A DNA stretch of 64,000 bases from an uncultured Muribaculaceae bacterium (GTDB lineage Bacteria > Bacteroidota > Bacteroidia > Bacteroidales > Muribaculaceae): NCBI GenBank assembly GCA_947632485.1, contig CANRPJ010000005.1:1-64000 (forward strand). Direction: 5' to 3'. Shown here piece after piece: positions 15,439-24,562 of the stretch (positions within the stretch are counted from its first letter, which is position 1; each line of letters opens with the position of its first letter). A program made the translations under genes and the position numbers. Below the pieces are notes generated by a model that saw only the letters and a list, made by a program, of their open reading frames with translations, ran no database searches and was not told the origin of the DNA.

Positions 15439-17499
15439 TCAGACTTCAAATTCTATCAGAGCCTGATCGGTAGCTATTACATCGCCGGGCTTCACGAGTA
15501 TAGCCTTGATCTTTCCATCGGTTTCGGACGTAAGGTCATTTTCCATCTTCATGGCTTCGTAGACTATCACCGTCTCACCTATGGAAACTCTCTGACCTAC
15601 CTTTACAGGCACATCAATCACCAGTCCTCCCATCGGGGCGCGGAGCGTAGGGCCGCTATGACGCACTTGGCTCTGACCATTTTCGGCAAATTCAATGAGC
15701 GGCTGCCCTGTGGCAACAATCTGGTCGGGCTTTACGAGCACGCGCTTCACGATGCCTTCGAGCTCCGACGTGAGATCATTTTCCATTTTCATTGCCTCAT
15801 AGATCAGCACGGTATCGCCGATGTTTACCTTATCGCCGGCCTTTACCTTCACTTCCATTATTCTGCCTCCCATGGGAGCCTCTACTGTAGGCCCGGTTAT
15901 GATCACCATGTCGGCGCTTTCTGCAGGCTTGCTTTCAGCGGCAGAGGCACTGTTGCTTTCCGCCTCATGCTCTTCGCGACGCTTATTTTTCAGATAGGTG
16001 GTGGCCACTGAGGGAAGCAGATGGAGCAGGAGCATCTCCTCATGGTTTTTAGCCAGCGGCTTGCCTCCGAATTCATCGAGCGTAGGATTGGCGGGCTCTT
16101 TATAAGCTGAGGTATCGTAGGGTTTCTCTTCGGTAGTGCCGGCAATCTTTTTCCTGAATGCGGGGTCGATGGCTACGGGAGTGTGGCCATATTCACCTTT
16201 CACGAGAGCCACGAACTGATTGTTGCGGATCGTATAGTCTTCCGCACCCTTGCGGCGGTCGAGAGCGAGAGCCACTGCCTGGCTGCCTACAATCTGGCTC
16301 GTGGGAGTAACGAGAGGAGTGAGTCCGGCATCGCGGCGCACTTTAGGAATGAGAGCCATAGCTTCGTCGAGCACATCTTCCGCTCCAAGCTGCCTGAGAT
16401 TGGCCACCATGTTGGAATACATTCCTCCCGGCACCTCGGCCTCCTTCACCAGTTCATTAGGCTTCGGGAAACCGAAGTATGCCTCTATCTTATGGCAGGC
16501 ATCGAGCAGGGCTGCCTCGTCGTTTTCTGAAGCGGCCTTGATAGCGCGGTCGAATTCAGCATCGATCTCTGCGGGCATCTCTTTGAGAGCCTCTTCGAAA
16601 TCGCGCGGCCATTTATCTTTATTGAGGTCGAACTCGGCAAGCGCCTTGCGTGCCTCCTTGAGCTCGGTGCGAATGCGTGCAACCGCCTCCATATTGGCCT
16701 CAACCTCTATGCCCATCTTCCGGCAGAAGAGCTCTACAAGCTCAATTGCAGGAGCGGCGGAGCCACCTGCGAACCACCAGATATTGGTATCTACAATGTC
16801 GACTCCCTTGATGATTGCGGTGAGCACTGATGCCAGACCGTAGCCCGGGGTGCAGTGAGTATGGAAATCAACCGGCACAGCCAGAGCCTGTTTGAGCTTC
16901 GGCATGAGGGTGAAGATACGCGACGGATTCACGAGACCGGCCATGTCCTTAAGCGTAACGATCTGAGCTCCAAGAGCCTCCATGTCCTTTGCGAGACCTA
17001 CGAAGTATTCGTCGGTGAAGATCTCCTCGCCGGCGGGGGTGCCTTTGGGGTCGACGGTATAGCATACGGCCGTATCGGCGATGCCTCCGAGCTCATTGAT
17101 AAGGCGCACGCTCTCCTTGATGTTGTCGATATCGTTGAGGGCGTCGAATATGCGCATTATGTTGAGACCGTTCTTGATAGCCTCCTCATAGAAGCCTTTG
17201 AGCACATAGTCGGGGTAGGGCACATAGCCAAAGAGGTTGCGTCCTCTCGAGAGCGCGGAAAGCAGGCTGATTCCCTTCATCTCTTTGCTGCAGGCACGCA
17301 GGCGGTCCCACGGGCTTTCGCCCAGATAGCGCATCACGCTGTCGGGCACGGCGCCTCCCCATACCTCCATGATATAGAATCCGGCTTCCTTATAGAGAGG
17401 AAGGAGCTTGTCGATGTTCTCCTGGCGCAGACGGGTGGCGAAGAGAGACTGCTGGCCGTCGCGCAGGGTAAGATCCCGTATTTTAAGTTTCTTGCTCAT
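15439..17499 (-). CDS. oadA: pyruvate/oxaloacetate carboxyltransferase subunit with two biotinyl domains
   Basis: A 686-residue protein with an N-terminal HMGL-like carboxyltransferase domain (RDLTLRDGQQS near the start, the metal-binding region DFHTHCTPG near 210), a PYC/OADA conserved domain, and two biotin-acceptor domains in tandem. Each carries EAMKMEN, with the biotinyl lysines at 571 and 651, 80 residues apart. It moves a carboxyl group between biotin and pyruvate, as the alpha subunit of oxaloacetate decarboxylase or the B subunit of pyruvate carboxylase. No biotin carboxylase or OadB/G gene is adjacent, so which of the two cannot be decided. The usual subunit has one biotinyl domain, so the second is notable. 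Confidence 0.87.
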   Translation of the reverse strand: MSKKLKIRDLTLRDGQQSLFATRLRQENIDKLLPLYKEAGFYIMEVWGGAVPDSVMRYLGESPWDRLRACSKEMKGISLLSALSRGRNLFGYVPYPDYVLKGFYEEAIKNGLNIMRIFDALNDIDNIKESVRLINELGGIADTAVCYTVDPKGTPAGEEIFTDEYFVGLAKDMEALGAQIVTLKDMAGLVNPSRIFTLMPKLKQALAVPVDFHTHCTPGYGLASVLTAIIKGVDIVDTNIWWFAGGSAAPAIELVELFCRKMGIEVEANMEAVARIRTELKEARKALAEFDLNKDKWPRDFEEALKEMPAEIDAEFDRAIKAASENDEAALLDACHKIEAYFGFPKPNELVKEAEVPGGMYSNMVANLRQLGAEDVLDEAMALIPKVRRDAGLTPLVTPTSQIVGSQAVALALDRRKGAEDYTIRNNQFVALVKGEYGHTPVAIDPAFRKKIAGTTEEKPYDTSAYKEPANPTLDEFGGKPLAKNHEEMLLLHLLPSVATTYLKNKRREEHEAESNSASAAESKPAESADMVIITGPTVEAPMGGRIMEVKVKAGDKVNIGDTVLIYEAMKMENDLTSELEGIVKRVLVKPDQIVATGQPLIEFAENGQSQVRHSGPTLRAPMGGLVIDVPVKVGQRVSIGETVIVYEAMKMENDLTSETDGKIKAILVKPGDVIATDQALIEFEV

Positions 17500-17590
17500 A
17501 GTTTGTCTGTTTTAGTTGTTGTAGCTTAAAACCGTAGCTTCATAGGAAGTCTTTGTAAAGTTAAGGAAAAATTCTGTTTCTTCCAAATTC

Positions 17591-20023
17591 TTACTCAAAA
17601 ATGCCTTCCACGGTCTCGTCGGTGCCGTCGCCAAGACCGGAGTCAACAATCACCTCGCCGGCACAGGCGTTGAAGTCGGCGGGAAATTCGAACCGGCGGT
17701 CTTGCGAGTAGGGAAGTTTCGGATCGGCATAAACCTTCTGCATGTAGAGGCCGTAGATAGGCAGAGCAGCGCGGGCTCCCTGCCCGAGAGCCATCGAGTT
17801 GAAATGGATATAGCGCTCTTCGCCTCCTACCCATACGCCGGTCACCAGATCAGGCGTGAAGCCCATGAACCAGGTGTCGGAATTGGAGTTGGTGGTTCCG
17901 GTCTTGCCTCCCATCTGAGCCGAGATGCCGTAACGGCTGCGAAGGCTTGCGCCTGTGCCGCTGTCGACTACGTTCATCAGAATCGAGAGAATCTTGTAGT
18001 AGGCCGATTCGCTCGTAACCTCCGTGCGGTGAGGGGGCACGGTATAGATAAGGTTGCCCTGATTGTCTTCTATGCGGGTCACGTAGGTAGGGTCTACTCT
18101 GATACCTTTTGCCGCGAATGCCGAATAGGCGCCGACCATCTCTTTCACGGGCACATCGACGGTGCCGAGAGCGAGAGGGAGAGTCGGGTCGATATGGCCC
18201 GTAACTCCAAACATTCTCATCTTGTTGGCGAGATTGATGGGCTGCAGCTCAGCCACGAGGCGCGCTGAAATCCAGTTGTTGGAGTTAGTGAGAGCCCAGC
18301 GAAGGTCGACCATCTCGCCTACGCGAGCGCTGCCGGAGTTGCGGGGCGCCCAGTTGCCGAACACGGGCTGCGAGTTGAGAAACTGCGAACAAGGCGTAAA
18401 ATCCTGCTCCATCGCGAGGGTGTAGAGAAATGGCTTCGCCGTAGAACCGATCTGGCGGCGGCCGCGTCCGGCCATGTCATATTGGAAATACATAAAGTCG
18501 GGGCCGCCTACATAGGCTTTCACATTGCCGGTCACCGGATCCATGCTCATCATGCCTGTCCGCAGAATGCTCTTCATGTAGAGCACCGAATCGCGGGGCG
18601 TCATCGTAACCGTTTTTGATCCGGGCACGATCCGTGTCTTCCCGTCGGCGCCGGTTTCCTTCACGTAGGTGAACACGTCCATCTGGTATGGCGTAGCGAA
18701 TGCCTCTTCAATCTCCTGCTGCGAGGCTCCGTTTTTCTTCATGATGCGGTAGCGCTCAGTCTGCTTCATGGCATTCTCCACCAGCTGCTGCACTTTCTGC
18801 TCGCTGAGCTCCTCGCGGTTGGTGGTGTAGGGGCCATAGCGGTTGCCCTTCTTCTCTTGGTCGAATGCGGGCTGGAGGATGCCTCCAAGCCATTCGTAGA
18901 CAGCCTCTTCGGCATATTGCTGCATCTTCACGTCGATGGTTGAATAGATGCGCAGACCGTCGGTGTAGAGATTATAATAGGTTCCGTCGGGCTTGGGATT
19001 CTTCTGAATCCAGCCGTAGAGGGGATTGTCTTCCCATGCTACGGAATCAGTGTTATAGCTGCCCAGAGCGAGAGTGTAGGCCAGTTTCGATCCGTAGTTC
19101 TCCCTCTTGGGGCGCTCGGGCCGGGTGGCGGTCATGAGGCGGCGGATCTCTTCTCGCAGATACGGAGCTCCGCCTTCGCGATGATCAACCCGGTGATAGT
19201 CAAGACCCAGAGGAAGGGCTTTGAGCGAGTCGGCCTCCTGGCGGGTAAGCTTATCGTTTTTCACCATCTGGTCGAGCACTACATTGCGTCTGTCGCGCGT
19301 GCGCTCCGGGTGGCGGATTGGATTGAAGTAGCTGGGGTTCTTTAGCATACCCACAAGCATGGCAGCCTCCTGCGCCTTGAGGTCGCCGGGCTCCTTGCCG
19401 AAATATACGTTGGCCGCAGTCTTGATTCCCACTGCATTATTGAGGAAATCGAAACGGTTGAGATACATGTTGATGATCTCATCTTTTGTGTAGAAGCGCT
19501 CAAGTTTTATGGCGATCATCCATTCAACCGGTTTCTGGAGAGCGCGTTTGAAAAGGTTTCCGGAAGCCTGGGTATAAAGCTGCTTGGCGAGCTGCTGAGT
19601 GATGGTCGAGCCTCCGCCCGATGATTTGTCGCGCAGGAGCAGTGTCTTCACAGCTGTGCGGCCCAATGCCATGAAGTCGATGCCTGAATGATCGAGGAAG
19701 CGCGCATCTTCGGTTGAGATGAGGGCATCGATCACGTAGGGCGACACCCGGTCATAATCAGTATATACGCGGTTGCCGGCACCGAAGAAGTAGCGACCCA
19801 GTTCGGTTGTGCCGTCGGAGGCGTAAACGACCGATGCCTGACGGTCATGCGGATCTTCAAGCTCCTCAACAGGAGGCATATATCCGATCACTCCATTGTA
19901 TATCAATAGCAGCACGAGAGCAATCAGCAATCCGATGCCGACAAAGGTGAGCCAAAGCCACTTAACCACTTTGCGACTTCTGGAGGAGCCGGTAGCCGCC
20001 GGTCCGTTGTCATGTGCAGTCAT
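17591..20023 (-). CDS. mrcA: bifunctional penicillin-binding protein 1A (class A PBP)
   Basis: An 810-residue inner-membrane enzyme that polymerises and cross-links peptidoglycan. One transmembrane helix lies at about 21-43. The glycosyltransferase domain has EDARFLDHSGID and GGGSTITQQLAKQLY. The transpeptidase domain has STAKP (nucleophile Ser), SNN and KTGTT. The length is normal for the class. It is transcribed leftward from a TATCTTTG box at 20052-20059 and is followed 91 bp later by the oadA-like gene. The symbol is by family; ponA is equally usual. Confidence 0.92.
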   Translation of the reverse strand: MTAHDNGPAATGSSRSRKVVKWLWLTFVGIGLLIALVLLLIYNGVIGYMPPVEELEDPHDRQASVVYASDGTTELGRYFFGAGNRVYTDYDRVSPYVIDALISTEDARFLDHSGIDFMALGRTAVKTLLLRDKSSGGGSTITQQLAKQLYTQASGNLFKRALQKPVEWMIAIKLERFYTKDEIINMYLNRFDFLNNAVGIKTAANVYFGKEPGDLKAQEAAMLVGMLKNPSYFNPIRHPERTRDRRNVVLDQMVKNDKLTRQEADSLKALPLGLDYHRVDHREGGAPYLREEIRRLMTATRPERPKRENYGSKLAYTLALGSYNTDSVAWEDNPLYGWIQKNPKPDGTYYNLYTDGLRIYSTIDVKMQQYAEEAVYEWLGGILQPAFDQEKKGNRYGPYTTNREELSEQKVQQLVENAMKQTERYRIMKKNGASQQEIEEAFATPYQMDVFTYVKETGADGKTRIVPGSKTVTMTPRDSVLYMKSILRTGMMSMDPVTGNVKAYVGGPDFMYFQYDMAGRGRRQIGSTAKPFLYTLAMEQDFTPCSQFLNSQPVFGNWAPRNSGSARVGEMVDLRWALTNSNNWISARLVAELQPINLANKMRMFGVTGHIDPTLPLALGTVDVPVKEMVGAYSAFAAKGIRVDPTYVTRIEDNQGNLIYTVPPHRTEVTSESAYYKILSILMNVVDSGTGASLRSRYGISAQMGGKTGTTNSNSDTWFMGFTPDLVTGVWVGGEERYIHFNSMALGQGARAALPIYGLYMQKVYADPKLPYSQDRRFEFPADFNACAGEVIVDSGLGDGTDETVEGIFE

Positions 20024-20051
20024 TTTTCAGATTGAATTCAATAGTGAACTG

Positions 20052-20059
20052 CAAAGATA
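20052..20059 (-). promoter_or_regulatory. -7 box of PBP1A promoter
   Basis: TATCTTTG on the minus strand, 28 bp upstream of the PBP1A start. No clear -33 TTTG. Confidence 0.5.
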
Positions 20060-20153
20060 CAAAAAATCCTATTTATGGGTCATTTCTCTAAAAATCGGGC
20101 GATTCCTTCATCTTGCCTGCAGTCCGATTATCACTAAGTAGAATGGATTTTGC

Positions 20154-20161
20154 TAACTTTG
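20154..20161 (+). promoter_or_regulatory. -7 box of nhaC promoter, abutting the start codon
   Basis: TAACTTTG ends 8 bp before the ATG at 20170, implying a leaderless or nearly leaderless mRNA. It also argues against in-frame starts further upstream. Confidence 0.55.
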
Positions 20162-20169
20162 CCGCCGAT

Positions 20170-21468
20170 ATGAAGGATGTGATGGATACCGGGCGGAGAA
20201 TCCCGGCGAAGCGCGGACTGCTGGCTATATCGCCGATAGCGGTGTTTCTGGTGCTTTATCTTGTAGTTTCGCTGATAGTTGGCGATTTCTATTCCATGCC
20301 TATCAGCGTGGCTTTGCTGGCTGCTTCGGCCTGGGCGGTAGTGATAATGAAGGGCACTCCGCTTTCGCGGCGCGTAGAGATGTTTTCGAGCGATGCCGGC
20401 AGCGGCAACGTGATGTATATGGTATGGATCTTCATTCTTGCGGGCTCTTTCGCAGCGCTTGCCAAAGCTACCGGGTCTGTGGAGGCTACCGTAGACCTTA
20501 CGCTGCGCTTTCTTCCCCGCGAATTGATTGTGCCGGGGCTGTTTGTAGCAGCATGCTTTATCTCTATGGCGGTAGGTACCTCTGTGGGTACCGTAGTGGC
20601 TCTTACGCCGCTCGCTGTAGAGATGGCGAGTGCCGATGCCGGTTCGGTTCCTTTTATGGTGGCGGTGGTGCTTGGCGGCGCGTTTTTCGGGGATAACCTT
20701 TCGTTTATATCCGATACCACCATAGCCGCCACGCGCACACAGGGTTGCTCCATGCGGTCGAAATTCCGTGCCAACGTGAAGATTGTGGTTCCAGCCGCTC
20801 TGGCGGCGCTTGTGCTATATGCCTTCATGGGGCGCGAGGTACCTTATGCTGTAGCTCCGACCGATGCAAATCCCTGGCTCGTGCTGCCTTATCTGGTAAT
20901 AATCGGTTGTGCTCTGGCTGGTATCAACGTTACAATCGTGTTGACTCTCGGCATAATAACCTCTCTGATAGAAGGACTTGCCATAGGTTGCGCTCCTCTT
21001 GAGCTGGTAGGCTTTATGGGGCAGGGCATTGATTCAATGGGGCAGCTTACGATAATAACTCTTCTGGCCGCCGGAATGCTCGGACTGATAAAGGCAGCCG
21101 GAGGCATAGACTATATAATCCAGATTCTTACGGCTCATATCCGCTCCACTCGGGGTGCGCAGGCCGGTCTGGCGCTTCTGGTGGGAGTTGTGAATCTCTG
21201 CACAGCCAATAATACGGTGGCGATCCTTACCGTAGGTGAGCTGGCTAAATCAATAGCCTCGCACTATGGTATCGATCCGAAAAAGGCTGCCTCGCTTCTC
21301 GATACGAGCTCCTGCATCGTGCAGTCACTAATTCCCTACGGCGCCCAGACTCTGATGGCTGCCGGGCTTGCAGGAATAGCCCCCGCAGCTCCCTGGCCCT
21401 ATCTGTATTACCCTTGGGCGCTGATTGTGGCCCTGACGGTTAGTATTTTAATCAAGAGGCGAAAATAG
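20170..21468 (+). CDS. nhaC: NhaC-family Na+/H+ antiporter
   Basis: A 432-residue polytopic inner-membrane antiporter of the NhaC family, which exports Na+ in exchange for H+ or a similar ion. The signature GGAFFGDNLSFISDTTIAA is present, with about ten to twelve hydrophobic segments and a second conserved region, ANNTVAILTVGE, near the C-terminus. I chose the ATG at 20170 (MKDVMDTGRR) because the in-frame start at 20113 lies upstream of the TAACTTTG promoter box. Some members exchange organic acids or amino acids instead, so the cargo is not certain. It is a single-gene unit, with the divergent PBP1A gene upstream. Confidence 0.87.
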   Translation: MKDVMDTGRRIPAKRGLLAISPIAVFLVLYLVVSLIVGDFYSMPISVALLAASAWAVVIMKGTPLSRRVEMFSSDAGSGNVMYMVWIFILAGSFAALAKATGSVEATVDLTLRFLPRELIVPGLFVAACFISMAVGTSVGTVVALTPLAVEMASADAGSVPFMVAVVLGGAFFGDNLSFISDTTIAATRTQGCSMRSKFRANVKIVVPAALAALVLYAFMGREVPYAVAPTDANPWLVLPYLVIIGCALAGINVTIVLTLGIITSLIEGLAIGCAPLELVGFMGQGIDSMGQLTIITLLAAGMLGLIKAAGGIDYIIQILTAHIRSTRGAQAGLALLVGVVNLCTANNTVAILTVGELAKSIASHYGIDPKKAASLLDTSSCIVQSLIPYGAQTLMAAGLAGIAPAAPWPYLYYPWALIVALTVSILIKRRK

Positions 21469-21496
21469 AGGCGTAAGGGAGCATCGGTTTATGTGC

Positions 21497-21525
21497 TTGG
21501 TTTTACAAATTTTTTGTTAACTTTG
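21497..21525 (+). promoter_or_regulatory. pyrBI promoter
   Basis: TTG (21497-21499) and TAACTTTG (21518-21525), 18 bp apart, match the Bacteroidota -33/-7 pattern. The pyrB start is 18 bp downstream. Confidence 0.65.
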
Positions 21526-21543
21526 CCAAAATCTTAAAGACCG

Positions 21544-22476
21544 ATGGCAAACACGAGCATCGTATCGATCAATGATCTCACCAAGGCAGAGATTCTTGAT
21601 CTTCTTGACCTCGCTTCCTATTTCGAGAAGCATACGAACAGCAAAATCCTCGACGGTCGAGTGGTGGCTACTCTTTTCTTCGAGCCTTCTACCCGCACCC
21701 GCCTCAGTTTTGAAACGGCAGCCTCGCGCCTCGGAGCGCGGGTGATCGGTTTTTCCGATCCCTCGGCCACATCTACCTCCAAGGGAGAGACGCTGAAAGA
21801 TACTATCAAGATGGTTAGCAACTATGCCGATGTCATAGTGATGCGCCATTATCTTGAAGGAGCTGCCCGCTATGCCTCGGAAGTGACCGATGTGCCGATT
21901 ATCAATGCCGGCGACGGTGCACATCAGCACCCCTCGCAGACTATGCTCGACCTCTACTCCATTTTCAAGACTCAGGGACGGCTCGACGATATCACGGTCA
22001 CGATGGTAGGCGATCTGAAGTATGGCCGTACTGTTCATTCCCTGCTGATGGCGCTGAGCCATTTCCGGGTGAAATTCAACTTCGTGGCCTGCGATGAGCT
22101 GAGAATGCCTAAGGAATTCCGCGATTTCTGCGATGCCAACGGGATTGAGTATAAGGAGAGTAAGGATTTCTCACCGGAGATAATCAATGAGAGCGATATT
22201 ATCTATATGACGCGTGTGCAGCGTGAGCGCTTCACCGATCTGCTTGAATATGAGAGGGTGAAAGATCTCTACAATCTCAATGCTGCAATGCTTGAGAACT
22301 CCAAGCCCACAGTGAAGGTGCTTCACCCGCTTCCGCGTGTAGGAGAGATTTCGCAGGATGTTGACGACAGCCCGAAAGCTTACTATTTCCAGCAGGCCAA
22401 GAATGGCCTCTATGCCCGCCAGGCCCTGATATGCAGGGTGCTCGGAATCGATCCAAGAAAAGACAACAACGATTAA
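21544..22476 (+). CDS. pyrB: aspartate carbamoyltransferase catalytic subunit
   Basis: A 310-residue enzyme that joins carbamoyl phosphate and L-aspartate to make N-carbamoyl aspartate, an early step of pyrimidine synthesis. The phosphate-binding motif [14 protein letters not shown] is intact, as are the later [11 protein letters not shown] and the aspartate-binding region LHPLPR. The length is standard. The regulatory subunit gene pyrI begins 13 bp downstream, so the protein is expected to assemble as the allosteric dodecamer known from enteric bacteria. Confidence 0.97.
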   Translation: MANTSIVSINDLTKAEILDLLDLASYFEKHTNSKILDGRVVATLFFEPSTRTRLSFETAASRLGARVIGFSDPSATSTSKGETLKDTIKMVSNYADVIVMRHYLEGAARYASEVTDVPIINAGDGAHQHPSQTMLDLYSIFKTQGRLDDITVTMVGDLKYGRTVHSLLMALSHFRVKFNFVACDELRMPKEFRDFCDANGIEYKESKDFSPEIINESDIIYMTRVQRERFTDLLEYERVKDLYNLNAAMLENSKPTVKVLHPLPRVGEISQDVDDSPKAYYFQQAKNGLYARQALICRVLGIDPRKDNND

Positions 22477-22489
22477 GCAGCCCGAAGAG

Positions 22490-22948
22490 ATGAAAGAGAA
22501 GAAAGAACTGGCCGTGGCAGCTCTGCGCAACGGCACTGTGATTGACCATATTCCGAGCCATGCGCTCTTCAAGGCTGTGGAGCTTCTGAACCTGGCCCGC
22601 TGCGACAAGGGAATAACAATAGGCAATAATCTCGAGAGCAGTAAGCTGGGCCGTAAAGGTATTATTAAGGTGGCCGATACTGATTTCCCGGAGGAGGTGA
22701 TCAGCAGGATAGCCATAATAGCTCCGACGGCGGTAATCAATGTGATCCGCGATTATGAGGTTGTGGAGAAGCGCCCGGTTACGCTGCCTGATGAGGTGGT
22801 AGGCATTGTGGTGTGCAATAATCCGAAATGCCTTACGCGCCATGAGCCGATGCCATCGCGCTTCCATGTCACGAGCCGCGAACCCCTTACCCTTACCTGC
22901 CATTACTGCGAGCATGCCGTGACCGGTCAGGAAATCAATGTAGGCTAA
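22490..22948 (+). CDS. pyrI: aspartate carbamoyltransferase regulatory subunit
   Basis: A 152-residue allosteric partner of PyrB. The N-terminal nucleotide-binding domain starts with VAALRNGTVIDHIPSHALFK. The C-terminal zinc domain has four cysteines in the expected layout, CNNPKC and CHYC, which hold the contact to the catalytic subunit. It is read in one operon behind pyrB. Nucleotide end products (CTP and UTP, activated by ATP) are the known effectors in the family. Confidence 0.97.
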   Translation: MKEKKELAVAALRNGTVIDHIPSHALFKAVELLNLARCDKGITIGNNLESSKLGRKGIIKVADTDFPEEVISRIAIIAPTAVINVIRDYEVVEKRPVTLPDEVVGIVVCNNPKCLTRHEPMPSRFHVTSREPLTLTCHYCEHAVTGQEINVG

Positions 22949-22956
22949 TCTTGGCA

Positions 22957-23529
22957 ATGGGAAAGGTAAGTTGGAAGCCGGGCACTATGGTATATCCTGC
23001 ACCGGCTGCGCTTGTTACGTGTGGCAGCTCGCCAGAGGAGTGGACTTTTCTTACAGTAGCCTGGACCGGCACAGTCTGCTCCGATCCGCCGATGTGTTAC
23101 GTATCGGTAAGACCTGAAAGAGCATCTTATCCGGTGCTTGAGCGCTGCATGGAGTTTACTCTCAATCTCACTACCGCCTCTATGGTGAGAGCTACAGACT
23201 GGGCCGGCGTGCGCTCATCGCGCCAGTATGATAAATGGAAGGAAACGGGGCTCACGCCGCTTCCGGGAGAGAAGGTGGCAAGCCCGACTATTGCAGAGTC
23301 TCCGCTCAGCATAGAGTGCCGCATAAAGAGAATAGAGCGCCTCGGAAGCCACGACATGATGCTTGCCGAGGTAGTAAATCTGAGAGCCGACGAACGGTTT
23401 ATTGATCCTGCCACAGGCGCTCTTAGCCTTGCTAAGGCAGGACTGCTCGTTTACGCTCATGGCGGCTACTACTCGCTGGGTCAGTTGCTCGGCACTTTCG
23501 GATTCAGCGTGCGCAAGAAGCCGAAGTAA
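22957..23529 (+). CDS. flavin reductase-like FMN-binding protein
   Basis: A 190-residue protein of the flavin reductase-like (FMN-binding split barrel) family. Family features include YPAPAALVTCG near the N-terminus, TVAWTGTVCSDPPMCYVSVR (about 34-53), and a C-terminal GGYYSLGQLLGTFGFS. In Bacteroidales such proteins are often annotated as flavin reductase or flavoredoxin-like. The electron partner is unknown. I place the start at the ATG at 22957, 8 bp after the pyrI stop; the TTG at 22951 is in frame but less likely. It may be read through from pyrBI. Confidence 0.85.
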   Translation: MGKVSWKPGTMVYPAPAALVTCGSSPEEWTFLTVAWTGTVCSDPPMCYVSVRPERASYPVLERCMEFTLNLTTASMVRATDWAGVRSSRQYDKWKETGLTPLPGEKVASPTIAESPLSIECRIKRIERLGSHDMMLAEVVNLRADERFIDPATGALSLAKAGLLVYAHGGYYSLGQLLGTFGFSVRKKPK

Positions 23530-23566
23530 TATCAACCTTGTAATAAACTGAATAATCTAAGTACTC

Positions 23567-24322
23567 ATGAAAAAGATAGTATTGATCACAGGCACCACGA
23601 GCGGAATCGGCCGTGCCTGCGCGGAGAAATTCGGAGAGAAAGGGTATCGCCTTATCGTAAACGGAAGGAATCCGGAGAAGCTCGATTCCCTTACCGAGGA
23701 GCTCAGAAATAAGGGTTTCGAGGTGTTGCCGCTGCTGTTTAATGTCTGCGACCGCGATGCCACGACGGCCGCCGTAAACAGTATTCCCGCCGAGTGGGCG
23801 GAAATTGATGTGCTGGTCAACAATGCGGGTCTCGCTCTCGGCCTGGAGCCCGAATATGAAGGCGATTATCAGGATTGGGATACGATGATCGATACCAATA
23901 TAAAAGGCCTGCTTACGATGACGCGTCTGGTCGTGCCCGGTATGGTGACGAGAGACAAAGGAATGGTAATCAACATAGGTAGTGTGGCCGGCGATGCTGC
24001 ATATGCCGGCGGCAATGTGTATTGCGCTACCAAGGCAGCCGTGAAGACAATCACCGATGGCCTTCGGATTGATCTTGCGCCGACCCGCGTGAGAGTAACC
24101 AACATCAAGCCCGGTCTGGTGGAGACAAATTTCAGCAATGTGCGTTTCCATGGCGACAATGAGCGTGCTGACAATGTCTACAAAGGAATCAAACCTCTCA
24201 CCGGAGCGGATATAGCCGATGTGGCCGTCTTCGCAGCCGAGGCTCCCGAGCATGTGCAGATTGCAGAGGTGCTTGTGCTGGCAACTCATCAGGGCTCGGG
24301 GTCGGTAGTAGTGCGTAAGTAG
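23567..24322 (+). CDS. short-chain dehydrogenase/reductase (YdfG-like)
   Basis: A 251-residue cytosolic NAD(P)-dependent oxidoreductase. The cofactor motif TGTTSGIGR is at about 8-16, NNAG at about 85-88, the catalytic Ser in INIGSVAGDA and the YxxxK pair in YCATKAA. The sequence GRNPEKLDSLTEEL after the first strand and overall similarity place it near YdfG-type hydroxy-acid/serine dehydrogenases, but the substrate cannot be read from sequence. It sits 37 bp after the flavin reductase gene, with no promoter box in the gap. Confidence 0.88.
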   Translation: MKKIVLITGTTSGIGRACAEKFGEKGYRLIVNGRNPEKLDSLTEELRNKGFEVLPLLFNVCDRDATTAAVNSIPAEWAEIDVLVNNAGLALGLEPEYEGDYQDWDTMIDTNIKGLLTMTRLVVPGMVTRDKGMVINIGSVAGDAAYAGGNVYCATKAAVKTITDGLRIDLAPTRVRVTNIKPGLVETNFSNVRFHGDNERADNVYKGIKPLTGADIADVAVFAAEAPEHVQIAEVLVLATHQGSGSVVVRK

Positions 24323-24352
24323 GCGCATACTGAAAAATACCCACTTTTAGCG

Positions 24353-24384
24353 ATTGCGGGGAAGCCGCTGCCGGAGTAACTTTG
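24353..24384 (+). promoter_or_regulatory. promoter of hemerythrin/LuxR operon, with long leader
   Basis: ATTG (24353-24356) and TAACTTTG (24377-24384) with a 20-bp spacer. The start codon lies at 24563, so the leader is about 170 nt. It holds GC-rich inverted segments (for example GCGCTTGCGC) that may fold; I recognise no known riboswitch. Confidence 0.65.
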
Positions 24385-24562
24385 CATCAGGTTTTACAAC
24401 CACATAATTTTGGTTATTAGAGTTAGGTTACAGGCGAGTGGCTCACAACCCGCATTCCCTACGCGGCAGCTGCATAATCGCTGCGCAGTGGCGCTTGCGC
24501 GATGCAAGTGCCTCTTGTCGTATCTATATAGCCCGGCCTTCTGACCCCGAAAATTCTCCACT

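Noticed and set aside
24385-24562. A riboswitch in the leader of the hemerythrin operon
   Set aside because: The GC-rich inverted segments fold only weakly by eye and match no known riboswitch core; kept as an unassigned leader.
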